Shown here: positions 9,992 to 19,762 of the stretch, one piece after another
Layout of the letters: the number at the start of each line of letters is the position of its first letter
How positions within the stretch are numbered: the stretch's first letter is position 1
DNA from: Salinibacterium sp.
GTDB taxonomy: Bacteria; Actinomycetota; Actinomycetes; Actinomycetales; Microbacteriaceae
Assembly: GCA_025351795.1 (NCBI GenBank)
Contig: JANXVG010000029.1
Coordinates: 1-64,000, forward strand
Length of the DNA stretch: 64,000 bases
Direction: 5' to 3'
Position numbers and translations under genes: made by a program
Notes under the pieces: generated by a model
The model's database searches: none
Seen by the model: the letters and a program-made list of their open reading frames with translations, nothing else
Told to the model about the DNA's origin: nothing

Positions 9992-10441
9992 TTAGCCAGT
10001 AACTGCTGCGCAGGCCGCGGTGCCGGCCACCACTCCGCCGGAGTCGAGGATCTTGAACCAGTTGCCGGTACTCGACTTCTCGCTGATGCAGAATGCACCA
10101 GCACTGCTGGCAGTCACCGTGAATGCCGATGTGTTGTTCGATCCGGTGAAGCCGTAGGTGGAGAGGTCGGACGCCACGAGGTTGGTAGTGCCCGTCGAGA
10201 AGTACGCGCCGTTGTTGGCCGTTGCGTACGAGATGACCGCGATCTTGGCGTTGCCGAGGTCAGACTTGGCCGCGGCATCCTTTGCCTGGTTCTGCTGGCC
10301 GAGGAAGACCGGGATGGCGATCGCGGAAAGAATACCGATGATCAGAACGACGACAAGGAGTTCGATGAGAGTGAAGCCCTTTTCGTTGTTCTCGAGGCGG
10401 TCGCGCTTGGCGGCCATGGACTTGTGAATTGCAGAAATCAT
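9992..10441 (-). CDS. pilA: Type IV major pilin, paralog 1
   Basis: MISAIHKSMAAKRDRLENNEKGFTLIELLVVVLIIGILSAIAIPVFLGQQNQAKDAAAKSD.... Confidence 0.93.
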   Translation of the reverse strand: MISAIHKSMAAKRDRLENNEKGFTLIELLVVVLIIGILSAIAIPVFLGQQNQAKDAAAKSDLGNAKIAVISYATANNGAYFSTGTTNLVASDLSTYGFTGSNNTSAFTVTASSAGAFCISEKSSTGNWFKILDSGGVVAGTAACAAVTG

Positions 10442-10569
10442 GTGTGTTTCCTGTTCCGTCGAGAAAGAATGGACAGGAGGCCCCCCAGTACTACTGACCC
10501 CCACAGATGATTTTCCCGCCTTTCCGCCGCCCCGAACATCCCTCTTAGGGGGCACATCGGGCATAAACA

Positions 10570-10586
10570 CGCCCCCAAAACGAGGG
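10570..10586. promoter_or_regulatory. CCCC-N7-GGG box upstream of pilA paralog 1
   Basis: cgcccccaaaacgaggg; 129-145 nt upstream of the start; counterpart of the pilA2 box. Confidence 0.45.
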
Positions 10587-10623
10587 CTACCGTGCGCTCT
10601 TTAGACCATCCCTACAAAGAAAC

Positions 10624-10649
10624 GAGGGTGTCGCTATCGCGACACCCTC
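10624..10649 (-). terminator. Rho-independent-type terminator after pilA paralog 2
   Basis: gagggtgtcgc-tatc-gcgacaccctc: perfect 11-bp stem; T-rich GTTTCTTTG follows on the minus strand. Confidence 0.85.
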
Positions 10650-10663
10650 ATGATTCGGCTGGC

Positions 10664-11086
10664 CTATGCGACGTCAGTCGCGACGCAGCCTCCACTGGTG
10701 ACGCCGGTGGCATAGGTGGCCTTGAAGGTGGTTCCCGTTGCCGACGTAGCTTGGATGCAGAATCTGCTGGTGGTGGCTCCCAAGGTTATGGCGGTGCTCG
10801 TGACCGACGGGCTAGCGGCATAGCCCCACGTGGTGAGGTTCGCCAAGACAGACGTGTACGTGCCCTGATTCGCGGTTGCGTACGACACGAGGGCGACCTT
10901 GGCCGCGCTCACGTCGGACTTGGCTGCCGCGTCCTTAGCCTGATTCTGCTGGCCGAGGAACACCGGGATAGCGATCGCCGATAAGAGGCCAATGATCAGT
11001 ACCACAACGAGCAGTTCGATGAGCGTGAAGCCGGCGGCACCTCGCTGGCGGCGAGTCACGAGCGAGCGGTGAAGTCGAATCATCAT
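10664..11086 (-). CDS. pilA: Type IV major pilin, paralog 2
   Basis: MMIRLHRSLVTRRQRGAAGFTLIELLVVVLIIGLLSAIAIPVFLGQQNQAKDAAAKSDVSAAKVALVSYATANQGTY...; N-terminus near-identical to paralog 1. Confidence 0.93.
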   Translation of the reverse strand: MMIRLHRSLVTRRQRGAAGFTLIELLVVVLIIGLLSAIAIPVFLGQQNQAKDAAAKSDVSAAKVALVSYATANQGTYTSVLANLTTWGYAASPSVTSTAITLGATTSRFCIQATSATGTTFKATYATGVTSGGCVATDVA

Positions 11087-11214
11087 GTTCAGTTCCTGTT
11101 CAGTCAGACGTGCAGACAGAGATCCTCTAGTCGACTTCGTGACCCCCACCGTTCATGCTCCCGTACGAAGCAGACTCAGGTACATCCCTCAAAGTGGGGC
11201 AAAGACAGCAGAAA

Positions 11215-11230
11215 CGCCCCCAGAATAGGG
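11215..11230. promoter_or_regulatory. CCCC-N6-GGG box upstream of pilA paralog 2
   Basis: cgcccccagaataggg; 129-144 nt upstream of the start. Confidence 0.45.
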
Positions 11231-11237
11231 TGCTTGC

Positions 11238-12470
11238 CTAGTGAATCTGGTTGAAAATGGTGAAGATCGGCATGTACAGCGCGATGATCATGCCGCCGAT
11301 AATCACGCCGATCACGCCGATCATGAGCGGCTCGATGAGCGACGTAAGCTGCTCGGTCGTCGATTGTACCTCGTCATCGTAGAAATCGGCAATCTTGTTG
11401 AGCATTTGCTCCATCGAACCGGAATCCTCGCCCACCGCGATCATCTGCGTGACCATGGACGGGAAAATCGGCTCAGCCATCAGTGGCTCGGCGATTGTCT
11501 TACCGGCTCGCACCGAATCCTGCACCTTGCGTAGCGCGGTCTGGATTACCCAGTTTCCCGAAGTGTCGCCCACGATCGAGAGCGATTGCAGAACGGGTAC
11601 CCCAGAACCGGTCATCGTCGCGAAGTTGCGGGTGAACCGCGCAATCGCCACCTTACGAAACAGGTCACCGAACACCGGCAGCTTGAGCTTCAGCGGATCG
11701 AAGACACTGCGCACCTTGTCGGTGTTCTTGTTTCGCTTCCACCAGACCGTAAACGCGATGATCGCGACCACGAGAATCGGCCCGAGCCAGGTCATAGCCT
11801 CTGAAATGCCCACCAAGATGAGTGTCGGCACCGGTAAAGGAGCACCGAGGTCGGCAAACATCTTCTTGAACACCGGAACGATGAAGATGAGCATCGCCAC
11901 GACCGATACTAACGCCATGCAGAGAACGACGACGGGGTAGGTCATGGCGGACTTGATGGTGTTCCTCAACTTGACGTCGGCTTCGAACGTACCGGCGATC
12001 GACTCGAGAGACTGGTCGAGAAAGCCACCCGTTTCGCCAGCGCGGATGAGGTGAACCATGAGCGGTGGGAACACCCGGGAGTGCCTGGCAAGCGCCTCCG
12101 AGAACGACGAACCGGATTCCACCTGCTGGCGCACGGCATCCAGAGTCTTCTTGAGTGTCGTGTTCTCGGTCTGGTCGGCGAGAATCGTGAGCGCACGAAT
12201 GAGAGTCAGCCCGGCAGCAACCATTGTGGCCAACTGACGGCTCATGACTGCGAGATCCTTGAGGCCGACACCCTTCTCGAATACGCCGAGGTTGATCTCC
12301 ATGCGAAGCCCGGAGCCGCCGGCGGCCGCATCGATAGACACCGGCGATAGGCCCAGAGTGCGCATGCGTGACACTACTGCCGATTCGCTGGGTGCTTCGA
12401 TGCGCCCCTTGACGAGCTTGCCATTTGCGTCGCGCCCGCGATACGCCCACGCCTGAACTACTGTAGACAC
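11238..12470 (-). CDS. pilC: Type IV pilus inner-membrane platform protein
   Basis: 410 aa, AYRGRDANGKLVKGRIEAPSE..., T2SSF repeats (RQLATMVAAGLTLIRAL; RNFATMTGSGVPVLQSL), C-terminal YMPIFTIFNQI. Confidence 0.96.
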   Translation of the reverse strand: MSTVVQAWAYRGRDANGKLVKGRIEAPSESAVVSRMRTLGLSPVSIDAAAGGSGLRMEINLGVFEKGVGLKDLAVMSRQLATMVAAGLTLIRALTILADQTENTTLKKTLDAVRQQVESGSSFSEALARHSRVFPPLMVHLIRAGETGGFLDQSLESIAGTFEADVKLRNTIKSAMTYPVVVLCMALVSVVAMLIFIVPVFKKMFADLGAPLPVPTLILVGISEAMTWLGPILVVAIIAFTVWWKRNKNTDKVRSVFDPLKLKLPVFGDLFRKVAIARFTRNFATMTGSGVPVLQSLSIVGDTSGNWVIQTALRKVQDSVRAGKTIAEPLMAEPIFPSMVTQMIAVGEDSGSMEQMLNKIADFYDDEVQSTTEQLTSLIEPLMIGVIGVIIGGMIIALYMPIFTIFNQIH

Positions 12471-12473
12471 CTG

Positions 12474-13931
12474 CTACCTCACTTCGTTGGTTGAAGCGAA
12501 TTCCTGACCGAGCTGGCGCCCCGTCGGTTCGGCTCGATGGACGAGCCTCTTGAACGTCTCGATGTCGTGCACCTTTTCCAGCGCCGCGCCGTGAGTGATG
12601 AGGCCCTCGTTGACCAGGTCGGCCAAATGCTGATCCATGGTGTGCATACCAAGAGAGCGCCCAGCCTGAATCGCCGTCGGAATCTGGAATGTCTTCCCTT
12701 CGCGGATGAGGTTGGCAATGGCCGGGGTGGTGGTCATTACCTCGGTCGCGACAACCCGGCCGCGACCGCTCGCACTCTTCACGAGGGTCTGGCATACGAC
12801 ACCGTGCAAAGTGGCGGCGAGCTGCGTGCGCACTTGCCCCTGTTGGTGAGGCGAAAAGACGTCGATTATGCGGTCGACAGTCTGCGGAGCATCCTGCGTG
12901 TGCAGAGTGGCGAACACCAGGTGGCCGGTTTCGGCGGCAGTGAGCGCAACCGAGATGGTCTCGAGGTCACGAAGCTCCCCAATCAAGATCACATCCGGGT
13001 CCTGACGCAGTATGTGCTTGAGTGCGGCTCCGAAACTGTGTGTGTCGTTGCCAACCTCGCGCTGATTGACGAGCGACTTGTGGTTGCCATGAAGAAACTC
13101 GATCGGGTCTTCAACTGTCATGATGTGGTCGGTACGGGTGCGGTTCACAAGATCGAGCAACGCGGCGAGCGTTGTCGATTTTCCAGAACCGGTTGGTCCG
13201 GTCACGAGCACGAGTCCGCGCGGCAGGGTTGCGAACGTGGCGACCGAGTCTGGTATTCCCAGATCCCGTAGCGTCTTGATCTCGGTCGGGATGAGGCGGA
13301 ACGCTGCACCCATCGAGTCGCGCTGCTGGTAGAGGTTTACGCGGAAGCGCGCGTTAATCGACACGGTATACGCGAAGTCGAGTTCGAGATCACGATCGAA
13401 AACCTCCTGCTGGGCGTGCGAGAGCAGGCTGCGCAGAGCGGAGGACACCTTGTCGGGGTTCCAGGGCACAGCGCCCGGAAGCGGGGTCAGAGCCCCATCA
13501 ATGCGCAGTAGCGGTACCGAGTTCACCGAGACGTGAAGATCGGATGCGTTCAAGCGCAGCACCTCCTGCAGCGCCACCATGAGATCCGCATCCGCGGTCA
13601 GACCGTCGTTGCGAGCCATCGCGGCAAGGTACGACTGCCGCACGAACTCGTTCGTCGGAACCGAAGGTGGAGCAAACATTGCTACTGGATCCGCATACAT
13701 GGGCGGAGCAAGAACGGGAGCCGCAAACATCGGGTCGGACATCAAGAAGGCGTTGGCCGACGGGGCAGGCGCAGCAACCGGGTCGCTGAACGGCTGCCGT
13801 GTCTCAGCCGCCGGTGGTGGCGGCGCGTCCATATAGTTCTTCGGTCGCTGTCTCAGCGATGGCGGCGAAAAAACTGGTGACTGTGTGCCGTCATCACCGC
13901 TGACAGGTATTTCGTAGACAGGATTGTTCAT
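12474..13931 (-). CDS. pilT: Type IV pilus retraction ATPase with long N-terminal extension
   Basis: LNASDLHVSVNSVPLLRIDG, Walker A GPTGSGKSTT, HIMTVEDPIEF, DVILIGELRDLETI; about 100-aa Pro/Ala-rich N-terminal extension. Confidence 0.95.
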   Translation of the reverse strand: MNNPVYEIPVSGDDGTQSPVFSPPSLRQRPKNYMDAPPPPAAETRQPFSDPVAAPAPSANAFLMSDPMFAAPVLAPPMYADPVAMFAPPSVPTNEFVRQSYLAAMARNDGLTADADLMVALQEVLRLNASDLHVSVNSVPLLRIDGALTPLPGAVPWNPDKVSSALRSLLSHAQQEVFDRDLELDFAYTVSINARFRVNLYQQRDSMGAAFRLIPTEIKTLRDLGIPDSVATFATLPRGLVLVTGPTGSGKSTTLAALLDLVNRTRTDHIMTVEDPIEFLHGNHKSLVNQREVGNDTHSFGAALKHILRQDPDVILIGELRDLETISVALTAAETGHLVFATLHTQDAPQTVDRIIDVFSPHQQGQVRTQLAATLHGVVCQTLVKSASGRGRVVATEVMTTTPAIANLIREGKTFQIPTAIQAGRSLGMHTMDQHLADLVNEGLITHGAALEKVHDIETFKRLVHRAEPTGRQLGQEFASTNEVR

Positions 13932-13950
13932 CTAGCATTCCCCCCAGGAA

Positions 13951-15621
13951 CTAGGCGACGACTCTCAGGATTTCTTCGACGGATGTGTGGCCGAGCTTAG
14001 CTTTGGCCCACCCGTCTTCGCGCAATGTGAGCATCCCCTGCTGCCGCGCAATTGTCGCAATCTCCGAACTGGACGCTCGTGCGACAGCAAGTCGTTCAAT
14101 TTCTTCGGTGACCGTCATGACCTCGTGGATTGCGATGCGCCCCCGATACCCGGTTTTGGAGCAGTTCGTGCAGCCCACCGCGCGGAACAGCGACGGTGGT
14201 GCCTCGGCGGGGTCGTAGCCCACGCGCAGATTGACGAGCTCTTGGGCGTCGTGCACATACGGTTGCTTGCAACGATCGCACAGCCGACGAGCAAGACGTT
14301 GAGCAACCACGCAATCGAGAGCCGAACCCACCAAAAACGGCTCGATATCCATTTCGATGAGTCGCGTGATTGCGCTTGGGGCGTCGTTTGTGTGGAGCGT
14401 GGAGAGCACGAGGTGACCGGTGAGCGATGCTTCAATGGCGATCTGTGCTGTCTCGTGGTCGCGAATCTCGCCGAGCAGCACCACATCCGGGTCGGATCGT
14501 AGGATGCTGCGCAGAGCACTCGCGAAGGTGAGCCCCGCCTTAGGGTTCACCTGCACTTGGTTGATTCCCGCCATGCGGTACTCGACCGGATCTTCAACCG
14601 TAATGACGTTGATCTCAGGACGTGCCACCGCGTGAAGAGTTGTGTACAGCGTCGTCGACTTGCCAGAGCCGGTGGGACCGGTGACGAGGATCATGCCGTA
14701 CGGCTTCGTGTAGGAAGCCTTATACGCCTGAAAATTGCGATCGAGCAAGTGCAATTCTTCCATGCCCATGCTCGTGTTCGAGTTGTCGAGGATTCGCATG
14801 ACGACCTTCTCGCCATACACCGTGGGCAGGGTAGCCACACGCAAATCGATCTTGCGCCCACCATGGCTGACCGACATGCGGCCATCCTGCGGCTTGCGGC
14901 GCTCGGCAATGTCAATGTCGGCCATGATTTTGAGGCGCGATATCACACCATTTTGAATCGCCTTTGGAGCGGTCTGCATCTCGTGGAGCACACCGTCAAT
15001 GCGGTAGCGAACCCGCACTTCGTGTTCACCCGGCTCGATGTGAATGTCAGACGCGTGGTCCTGAATTCCCTGACTGATCAACAGGTTGACGAAGCGCACG
15101 ATCGGCGCATCATCTTCACGCGGCTCATTCTCGCTCGCCAAGGCGAGGTCGCGCGAGCCGCTCTCTTCCTCAAGAGCCGTGGTGAGTGAGGTGAGCTCCC
15201 CATCGGCGCGGTGGTAGCGATCGATGGCCGCGCGCAGGTCAGCGCGCTCGGCGACGACCGCCCGAGCGTGCATTCGGGATGCGGCGCGCACGTCATCAAG
15301 CGCGAATACGTCGCCGGGGTCGACCATGGCCACCATGAGCTGGTTGCCGACAATGCCGATCGGAAGTACTTCGTGCCGGCGGCACATCGCGGCGGGAACA
15401 AGCGCCACCGCCGCGCGATCGATCGGATAGTCGAGCAGCTCTACGTACGGCAGTCCAGCCTGGGCAGCACGGGCTGACGCCAGTTGTGCCGGAGTAACGA
15501 CTCCACGGTCGAGAAGCTGCAGGATTGCTTGCTCGTCATGGCTGCGGTCACCGACAATCGAGTCGAGATTTTCAATCGGAACTATTCCGCGCAGAATCAA
15601 AATTTCGGTAAGCGACGCCAC
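13951..15621 (-). CDS. pilB: Type IV pilus extension ATPase
   Basis: N-terminal MshEN-like region, SDIHIEPGEHEVRVRYRIDG, GPTGSGKSTTLYTTL, DVVLLGEIRDHETA, CDRCKQ...CTNCSKTGYRGR. Confidence 0.96.
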   Translation of the reverse strand: MASLTEILILRGIVPIENLDSIVGDRSHDEQAILQLLDRGVVTPAQLASARAAQAGLPYVELLDYPIDRAAVALVPAAMCRRHEVLPIGIVGNQLMVAMVDPGDVFALDDVRAASRMHARAVVAERADLRAAIDRYHRADGELTSLTTALEEESGSRDLALASENEPREDDAPIVRFVNLLISQGIQDHASDIHIEPGEHEVRVRYRIDGVLHEMQTAPKAIQNGVISRLKIMADIDIAERRKPQDGRMSVSHGGRKIDLRVATLPTVYGEKVVMRILDNSNTSMGMEELHLLDRNFQAYKASYTKPYGMILVTGPTGSGKSTTLYTTLHAVARPEINVITVEDPVEYRMAGINQVQVNPKAGLTFASALRSILRSDPDVVLLGEIRDHETAQIAIEASLTGHLVLSTLHTNDAPSAITRLIEMDIEPFLVGSALDCVVAQRLARRLCDRCKQPYVHDAQELVNLRVGYDPAEAPPSLFRAVGCTNCSKTGYRGRIAIHEVMTVTEEIERLAVARASSSEIATIARQQGMLTLREDGWAKAKLGHTSVEEILRVVA

Positions 15622-15701
15622 GTGTGTTTCACCCCCCAGTGTGCGGCATGCAAGAAAGATGCCACAGCGCTAATTTATCCCGGCGTGTCAACTCGGGCCA
15701 G

Positions 15702-15716
15702 TCCCGCAATTGGGGG
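15702..15716. promoter_or_regulatory. CCCC-N6-GGG-like sequence upstream of pilB
   Basis: + strand tcccgcaattggggg; on the pilB sense strand CCCCCAATTGCGGGA; 81-95 nt upstream of the start. Confidence 0.25.
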
Positions 15717-15743
15717 TGCTCGTGTGCTACGTACTGCGAGCAA

Positions 15744-15774
15744 CGAAAAGCCCTCGCAATGCGAGGGCTTTTCG
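15744..15774 (-). terminator. Intrinsic terminator after rpoC
   Basis: cgaaaagccctcgc-aat-gcgagggcttttcg: perfect 14-bp stem, 3-nt loop, with A/T tracts on both flanks. Confidence 0.93.
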
Positions 15775-15811
15775 TGTGGTGACGCTGGCGCGCACCTACC
15801 CAACCAGCGAT

Positions 15812-18800
15812 CTAGTTGTACGTTCCTGGCGTATAGTCATCCGACGAGAAGCTGTCGAAGTCGACGAAACTGAGGTCGGCCTCACTGAACGTCGAGTCAT
15901 CAGTGAAAATGCGGTTCGGATAACGCTCCGCTTTCGCCTCTTCTGTCGCCTCCACCGAAACGTCGCGGTACTTTGCGAGTCCGGTGCCAGCAGGGATGAG
16001 CTTGCCGATGATGACGTTCTCTTTGAGGCCCCTGAGCGGGTCGGACTTGCCTTCCATAGCGGCCTGAGTCAGAACGCGCGTGGTCTCCTGGAACGACGCC
16101 GCCGACAACCACGATTCGGTTGCGAGAGATGCCTTGGTGATACCCATGACCTCCTGGCGGCCTTCGGCGGGCTTCTTACCCTCCATGACCGCGGCGCGGC
16201 TGACCGCCGTGAAACGAGCGCGGTCAACAAGCTCACCCGGAAGCAACTCGGTGTCACCGTGGTCAACGACCGTCACCTTACGAAGCATCTGGCGCACAAT
16301 GACCTCAATGTGCTTGTCGTGGATGGGCACACCCTGCGACCGGTAGACGCCCTGCACACCGTCGACGAGGTGTAGCTGCACCGCACGCACACCCTTGACG
16401 CGGAGAACTTCCTTCGGGTCGAGATTTCCGACGTGAAGCTGGGTGCCGAGTGCAACGCGCTGGCCGTCTTCGATCAGGAGCGTCGCGCGGCGAAGCACAG
16501 GATAGGCGATCGGCTCGTCACCGTTATCTGGAGTCAGGATCAGGCGACGAGCGCGATCCGTGTCTTCAATGGTGATGATTCCGTCAGCCTCGGCGATCGG
16601 GGAGGCACCCTTAGGGGTGCGAGCCTCGAACAGTTCGGTGACGCGCGGAAGGCCCTGGGTGATGTCGTCAGCAGACGCCACACCACCGGTGTGGAAAGTA
16701 CGCATCGTGAGCTGAGTACCCGGCTCGCCGATCGACTGGGCGGCGATGATGCCGACGGCCTCGCCGATGTCGACCAAGAGTCCGGTCGCAAGCGACCGAC
16801 CATAACAGACAGCACACACACCGACAGCAGACTCACACGTGAGCACCGAGCGCACCTTGACCTGCTCAACACCGGCAGCGATGAGCATTTCGATGAGCAC
16901 GTCGCCAATATCACTTCCGGCTTCTGCAACAACCTTGCCGGCGGCATCCTTAGCGTCCTCAGCGAGGCTGCGTGCGTACACCGAATTCTCAACGTTGGAG
17001 TCACGAACCAATTGGCCACTCGCATCCTTCGCCGCGATCGCCAAGTCAAGGCCTTTTGACGTGCCGCAGTCGTCTTCGCGGATGATGACATCCTGCGAGA
17101 CGTCGACGAGTCGACGCGTGAGGTACCCCGAGTCCGCCGTACGAAGAGCGGTATCTGCCAGTCCTTTACGAGCGCCGTGGGTGGAGATGAAGTACTCGGC
17201 GACGGTCAGGCCCTCCTTATAGGAGTGCACGATCGGGCGAGGAATGATCTCACCCTTCGGGTTCGACACGAGCCCACGCATCCCGGCGATTTGGCGCACC
17301 TGCATCCAGTTACCACGAGCACCCGACGACACCATTCGATTGATGTTGTTGTCTGCCGCGAAGTTCGCCTGCATCGCGTCGGCAACCTCTGTGGTCGCCT
17401 TGTTCCAGATCTCGATGAGCTCCTGGCGACGCTCGGCATCTGTCGTAAGGCCCTTGTCGAACTGGTCTTGTACCTTCGCCGCAAGCTTCTCGTAGGTGGC
17501 GATGATTTCTGGCTTGTTCGGCGGAGTCACAATGTCAGACAGCGCAACCGTCACACCGCTTCGGGTCGCCCAGTGGAACCCGGCATCCTTGATGCGGTCG
17601 AGCGCAGCGGCAACTTCAACCTTGGGGTAGCGCTCGGCCAGGTCGTTGACGATGGCCGAGATCTGGCCCTTGTCTGCGACAGCCTCGACATAGGGGTAAT
17701 CGGCAGGAAGTGCCTCGTTGAACAGTGCTCGACCGAGGGTCGTGTTCATGAGTACTGTCTTGCCCTGCTCGAAGCCCTCGGGAGCCTCGCCGGCTGCGAA
17801 GTGCAGGTTCTCGAGACGGATGCGCACCTTCGCGTTGAGGTCCAGCGAGTGCTGGTCGAACGCGAGGATTGCTTCTGCGACGGATGAGAATGCCCGGCCT
17901 TCGCCCGTAACGCTGTCCTTCAACGTGGTCAGGTGGTGCAGACCGATGATCATGTCCTGGGTGGGCAAGGTCACCGGGCGACCGTCTGACGGCTTGAGGA
18001 TGTTGTTCGATGCGAGCATCAGGATGCGCGCCTCGGCCTGCGCCTCGACGGACAACGGTAGATGAACCGCCATCTGGTCACCGTCGAAGTCGGCGTTGAA
18101 CGCCGCACACACGAGCGGATGGAGCTGGATTGCCTTGCCCTCGACGAGCTGTGGCTCGAAGGCCTGGATGCCCAAGCGGTGCAAGGTAGGCGCGCGGTTC
18201 AGGAGCACGGGGCGCTCGCGAATGATCTCCTCGAGCACATCCCAGACCTGCGGGCGTGAACGCTCGACCATGCGCTTAGCACTCTTGATATTCTGCGCGT
18301 GGCTGAGGTCGATGAGTCGCTTGATGACGAACGGCTTGAACAACTCGAGTGCCATCTGCTTCGGAAGTCCACACTGGTGCAGCTTGAGTTGCGGTCCAAC
18401 GATGATGACGGAACGACCCGAGTAGTCAACGCGCTTGCCGAGCAGGTTCTGACGGAACCGGCCCTGCTTGCCCTTGAGCATGTCACTCAGTGACTTGAGC
18501 GCGCGGTTGCCAGTACCCGTCACGGGGCGACCGCGGCGACCGTTGTCGAACAGCGCGTCAACGGCTTCCTGGAGCATGCGCTTTTCGTTATTCACGATGA
18601 TCTCGGGAGCACCGAGGTCGAGCAGCCGGCGACGGCGGTTGTTGCGGTTGATCACACGACGGTAGAGGTCGTTAAGGTCGGAGGTCGCGAAGCGGCCACC
18701 GTCGAGCTGCACCATTGGGCGCAGTTCCGGCGGGATGACCGGCACCACTTCGAGAACCATAGCGGCCGGCGAGTTGCCGGTCTGCAGGAACGAGTTGACC

Positions 18801-19693
18801 ACGCGCAGTCGCTTGATCGCGCGGATCTTCTTCTGGCCCTTACCGTTAGCGATCTGGTCGTGGAGCTCAATGCTCTCCGCGTCGAGGTCGAAGGCTTGCA
18901 GGCGCTTTTGGATAGCCTCGGCACCCATGTACGCCTCGAAATAGATGCCGAAGCGGTCTTGAAGATCGTGGAATACGGCATCCTCAGGCTTGAGGTGACC
19001 GACCTTGAGCGTGCGGAAGTCTTCCCAGACACGCTCGAGCTGGGCGATCTGCTCATCGAACGACTTGCGGGCCTGCCCCATCTCCTTCTCGGCGCCATCT
19101 TTCGTGCGACGCTTCTGGTCGCTCTTGGCACCTTCAGCTTCGAGAGCGGCAAGGTCTTCTTCGAGCTTCGAGAGTCGCTCTGCGATGCGAGCATCGCGCT
19201 GGCCCTCGAGTGTCTTGATCTCAAGGCGGAGCTCGTTCTCGAGACCGGGCAGGTCTGCATGACGGCCCTCTTCATCCACCGAGATGATCATGTACGCGGC
19301 GAAGTAGATGACCTTCTCGAGGTCTTTCGGCGCCATGTCGAGCAGATAGCCGAGTCGACTCGGCACACCCTTGAAGTACCAGATGTGCGTGACCGGAGCA
19401 GCGAGCTCAATGTGCCCCATGCGCTCACGGCGTACCGAGGACTTGGTGACCTCTACCCCACAGCGCTCGCACACGATGCCTTTGAAGCGCACTCGCTTGT
19501 ACTTTCCACACGAGCACTCCCAGTCCCGTGACGGACCGAAGATCTGCTCACCGAATAGGCCGTCTCTCTCTGGCTTGAGCGTTCGGTAGTTGATTGTCTC
19601 TGGCTTCTTTACCTCACCGTGTGACCAACGACGGATGTCGTCTGCGGTCGCGAGGCCAATCTTGATTTCGTCAAACGCGTGAACGTCGAGCAA
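15812..19693 (-). CDS. rpoC: DNA-directed RNA polymerase beta' subunit
   Basis: 1293 aa; [16 protein letters not shown] active-site motif; TTG start. Confidence 0.99.
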   Translation of the reverse strand: MLDVHAFDEIKIGLATADDIRRWSHGEVKKPETINYRTLKPERDGLFGEQIFGPSRDWECSCGKYKRVRFKGIVCERCGVEVTKSSVRRERMGHIELAAPVTHIWYFKGVPSRLGYLLDMAPKDLEKVIYFAAYMIISVDEEGRHADLPGLENELRLEIKTLEGQRDARIAERLSKLEEDLAALEAEGAKSDQKRRTKDGAEKEMGQARKSFDEQIAQLERVWEDFRTLKVGHLKPEDAVFHDLQDRFGIYFEAYMGAEAIQKRLQAFDLDAESIELHDQIANGKGQKKIRAIKRLRVVNSFLQTGNSPAAMVLEVVPVIPPELRPMVQLDGGRFATSDLNDLYRRVINRNNRRRRLLDLGAPEIIVNNEKRMLQEAVDALFDNGRRGRPVTGTGNRALKSLSDMLKGKQGRFRQNLLGKRVDYSGRSVIIVGPQLKLHQCGLPKQMALELFKPFVIKRLIDLSHAQNIKSAKRMVERSRPQVWDVLEEIIRERPVLLNRAPTLHRLGIQAFEPQLVEGKAIQLHPLVCAAFNADFDGDQMAVHLPLSVEAQAEARILMLASNNILKPSDGRPVTLPTQDMIIGLHHLTTLKDSVTGEGRAFSSVAEAILAFDQHSLDLNAKVRIRLENLHFAAGEAPEGFEQGKTVLMNTTLGRALFNEALPADYPYVEAVADKGQISAIVNDLAERYPKVEVAAALDRIKDAGFHWATRSGVTVALSDIVTPPNKPEIIATYEKLAAKVQDQFDKGLTTDAERRQELIEIWNKATTEVADAMQANFAADNNINRMVSSGARGNWMQVRQIAGMRGLVSNPKGEIIPRPIVHSYKEGLTVAEYFISTHGARKGLADTALRTADSGYLTRRLVDVSQDVIIREDDCGTSKGLDLAIAAKDASGQLVRDSNVENSVYARSLAEDAKDAAGKVVAEAGSDIGDVLIEMLIAAGVEQVKVRSVLTCESAVGVCAVCYGRSLATGLLVDIGEAVGIIAAQSIGEPGTQLTMRTFHTGGVASADDITQGLPRVTELFEARTPKGASPIAEADGIITIEDTDRARRLILTPDNGDEPIAYPVLRRATLLIEDGQRVALGTQLHVGNLDPKEVLRVKGVRAVQLHLVDGVQGVYRSQGVPIHDKHIEVIVRQMLRKVTVVDHGDTELLPGELVDRARFTAVSRAAVMEGKKPAEGRQEVMGITKASLATESWLSAASFQETTRVLTQAAMEGKSDPLRGLKENVIIGKLIPAGTGLAKYRDVSVEATEEAKAERYPNRIFTDDSTFSEADLSFVDFDSFSSDDYTPGTYN

Positions 19694-19762
19694 TGTCTTC
19701 TTCTCTCTTAGAAAAAAGCTTTGTAGCTAGTAAGCGGGGTCGCGACGAAGGGAGCTATCAGC

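Noticed and set aside
11665-12795. 376-aa alternative-frame ORF spanning pilC/pilT
   Set aside because: His/Arg-rich out-of-frame translation of pilC and the end of pilT; no domain.
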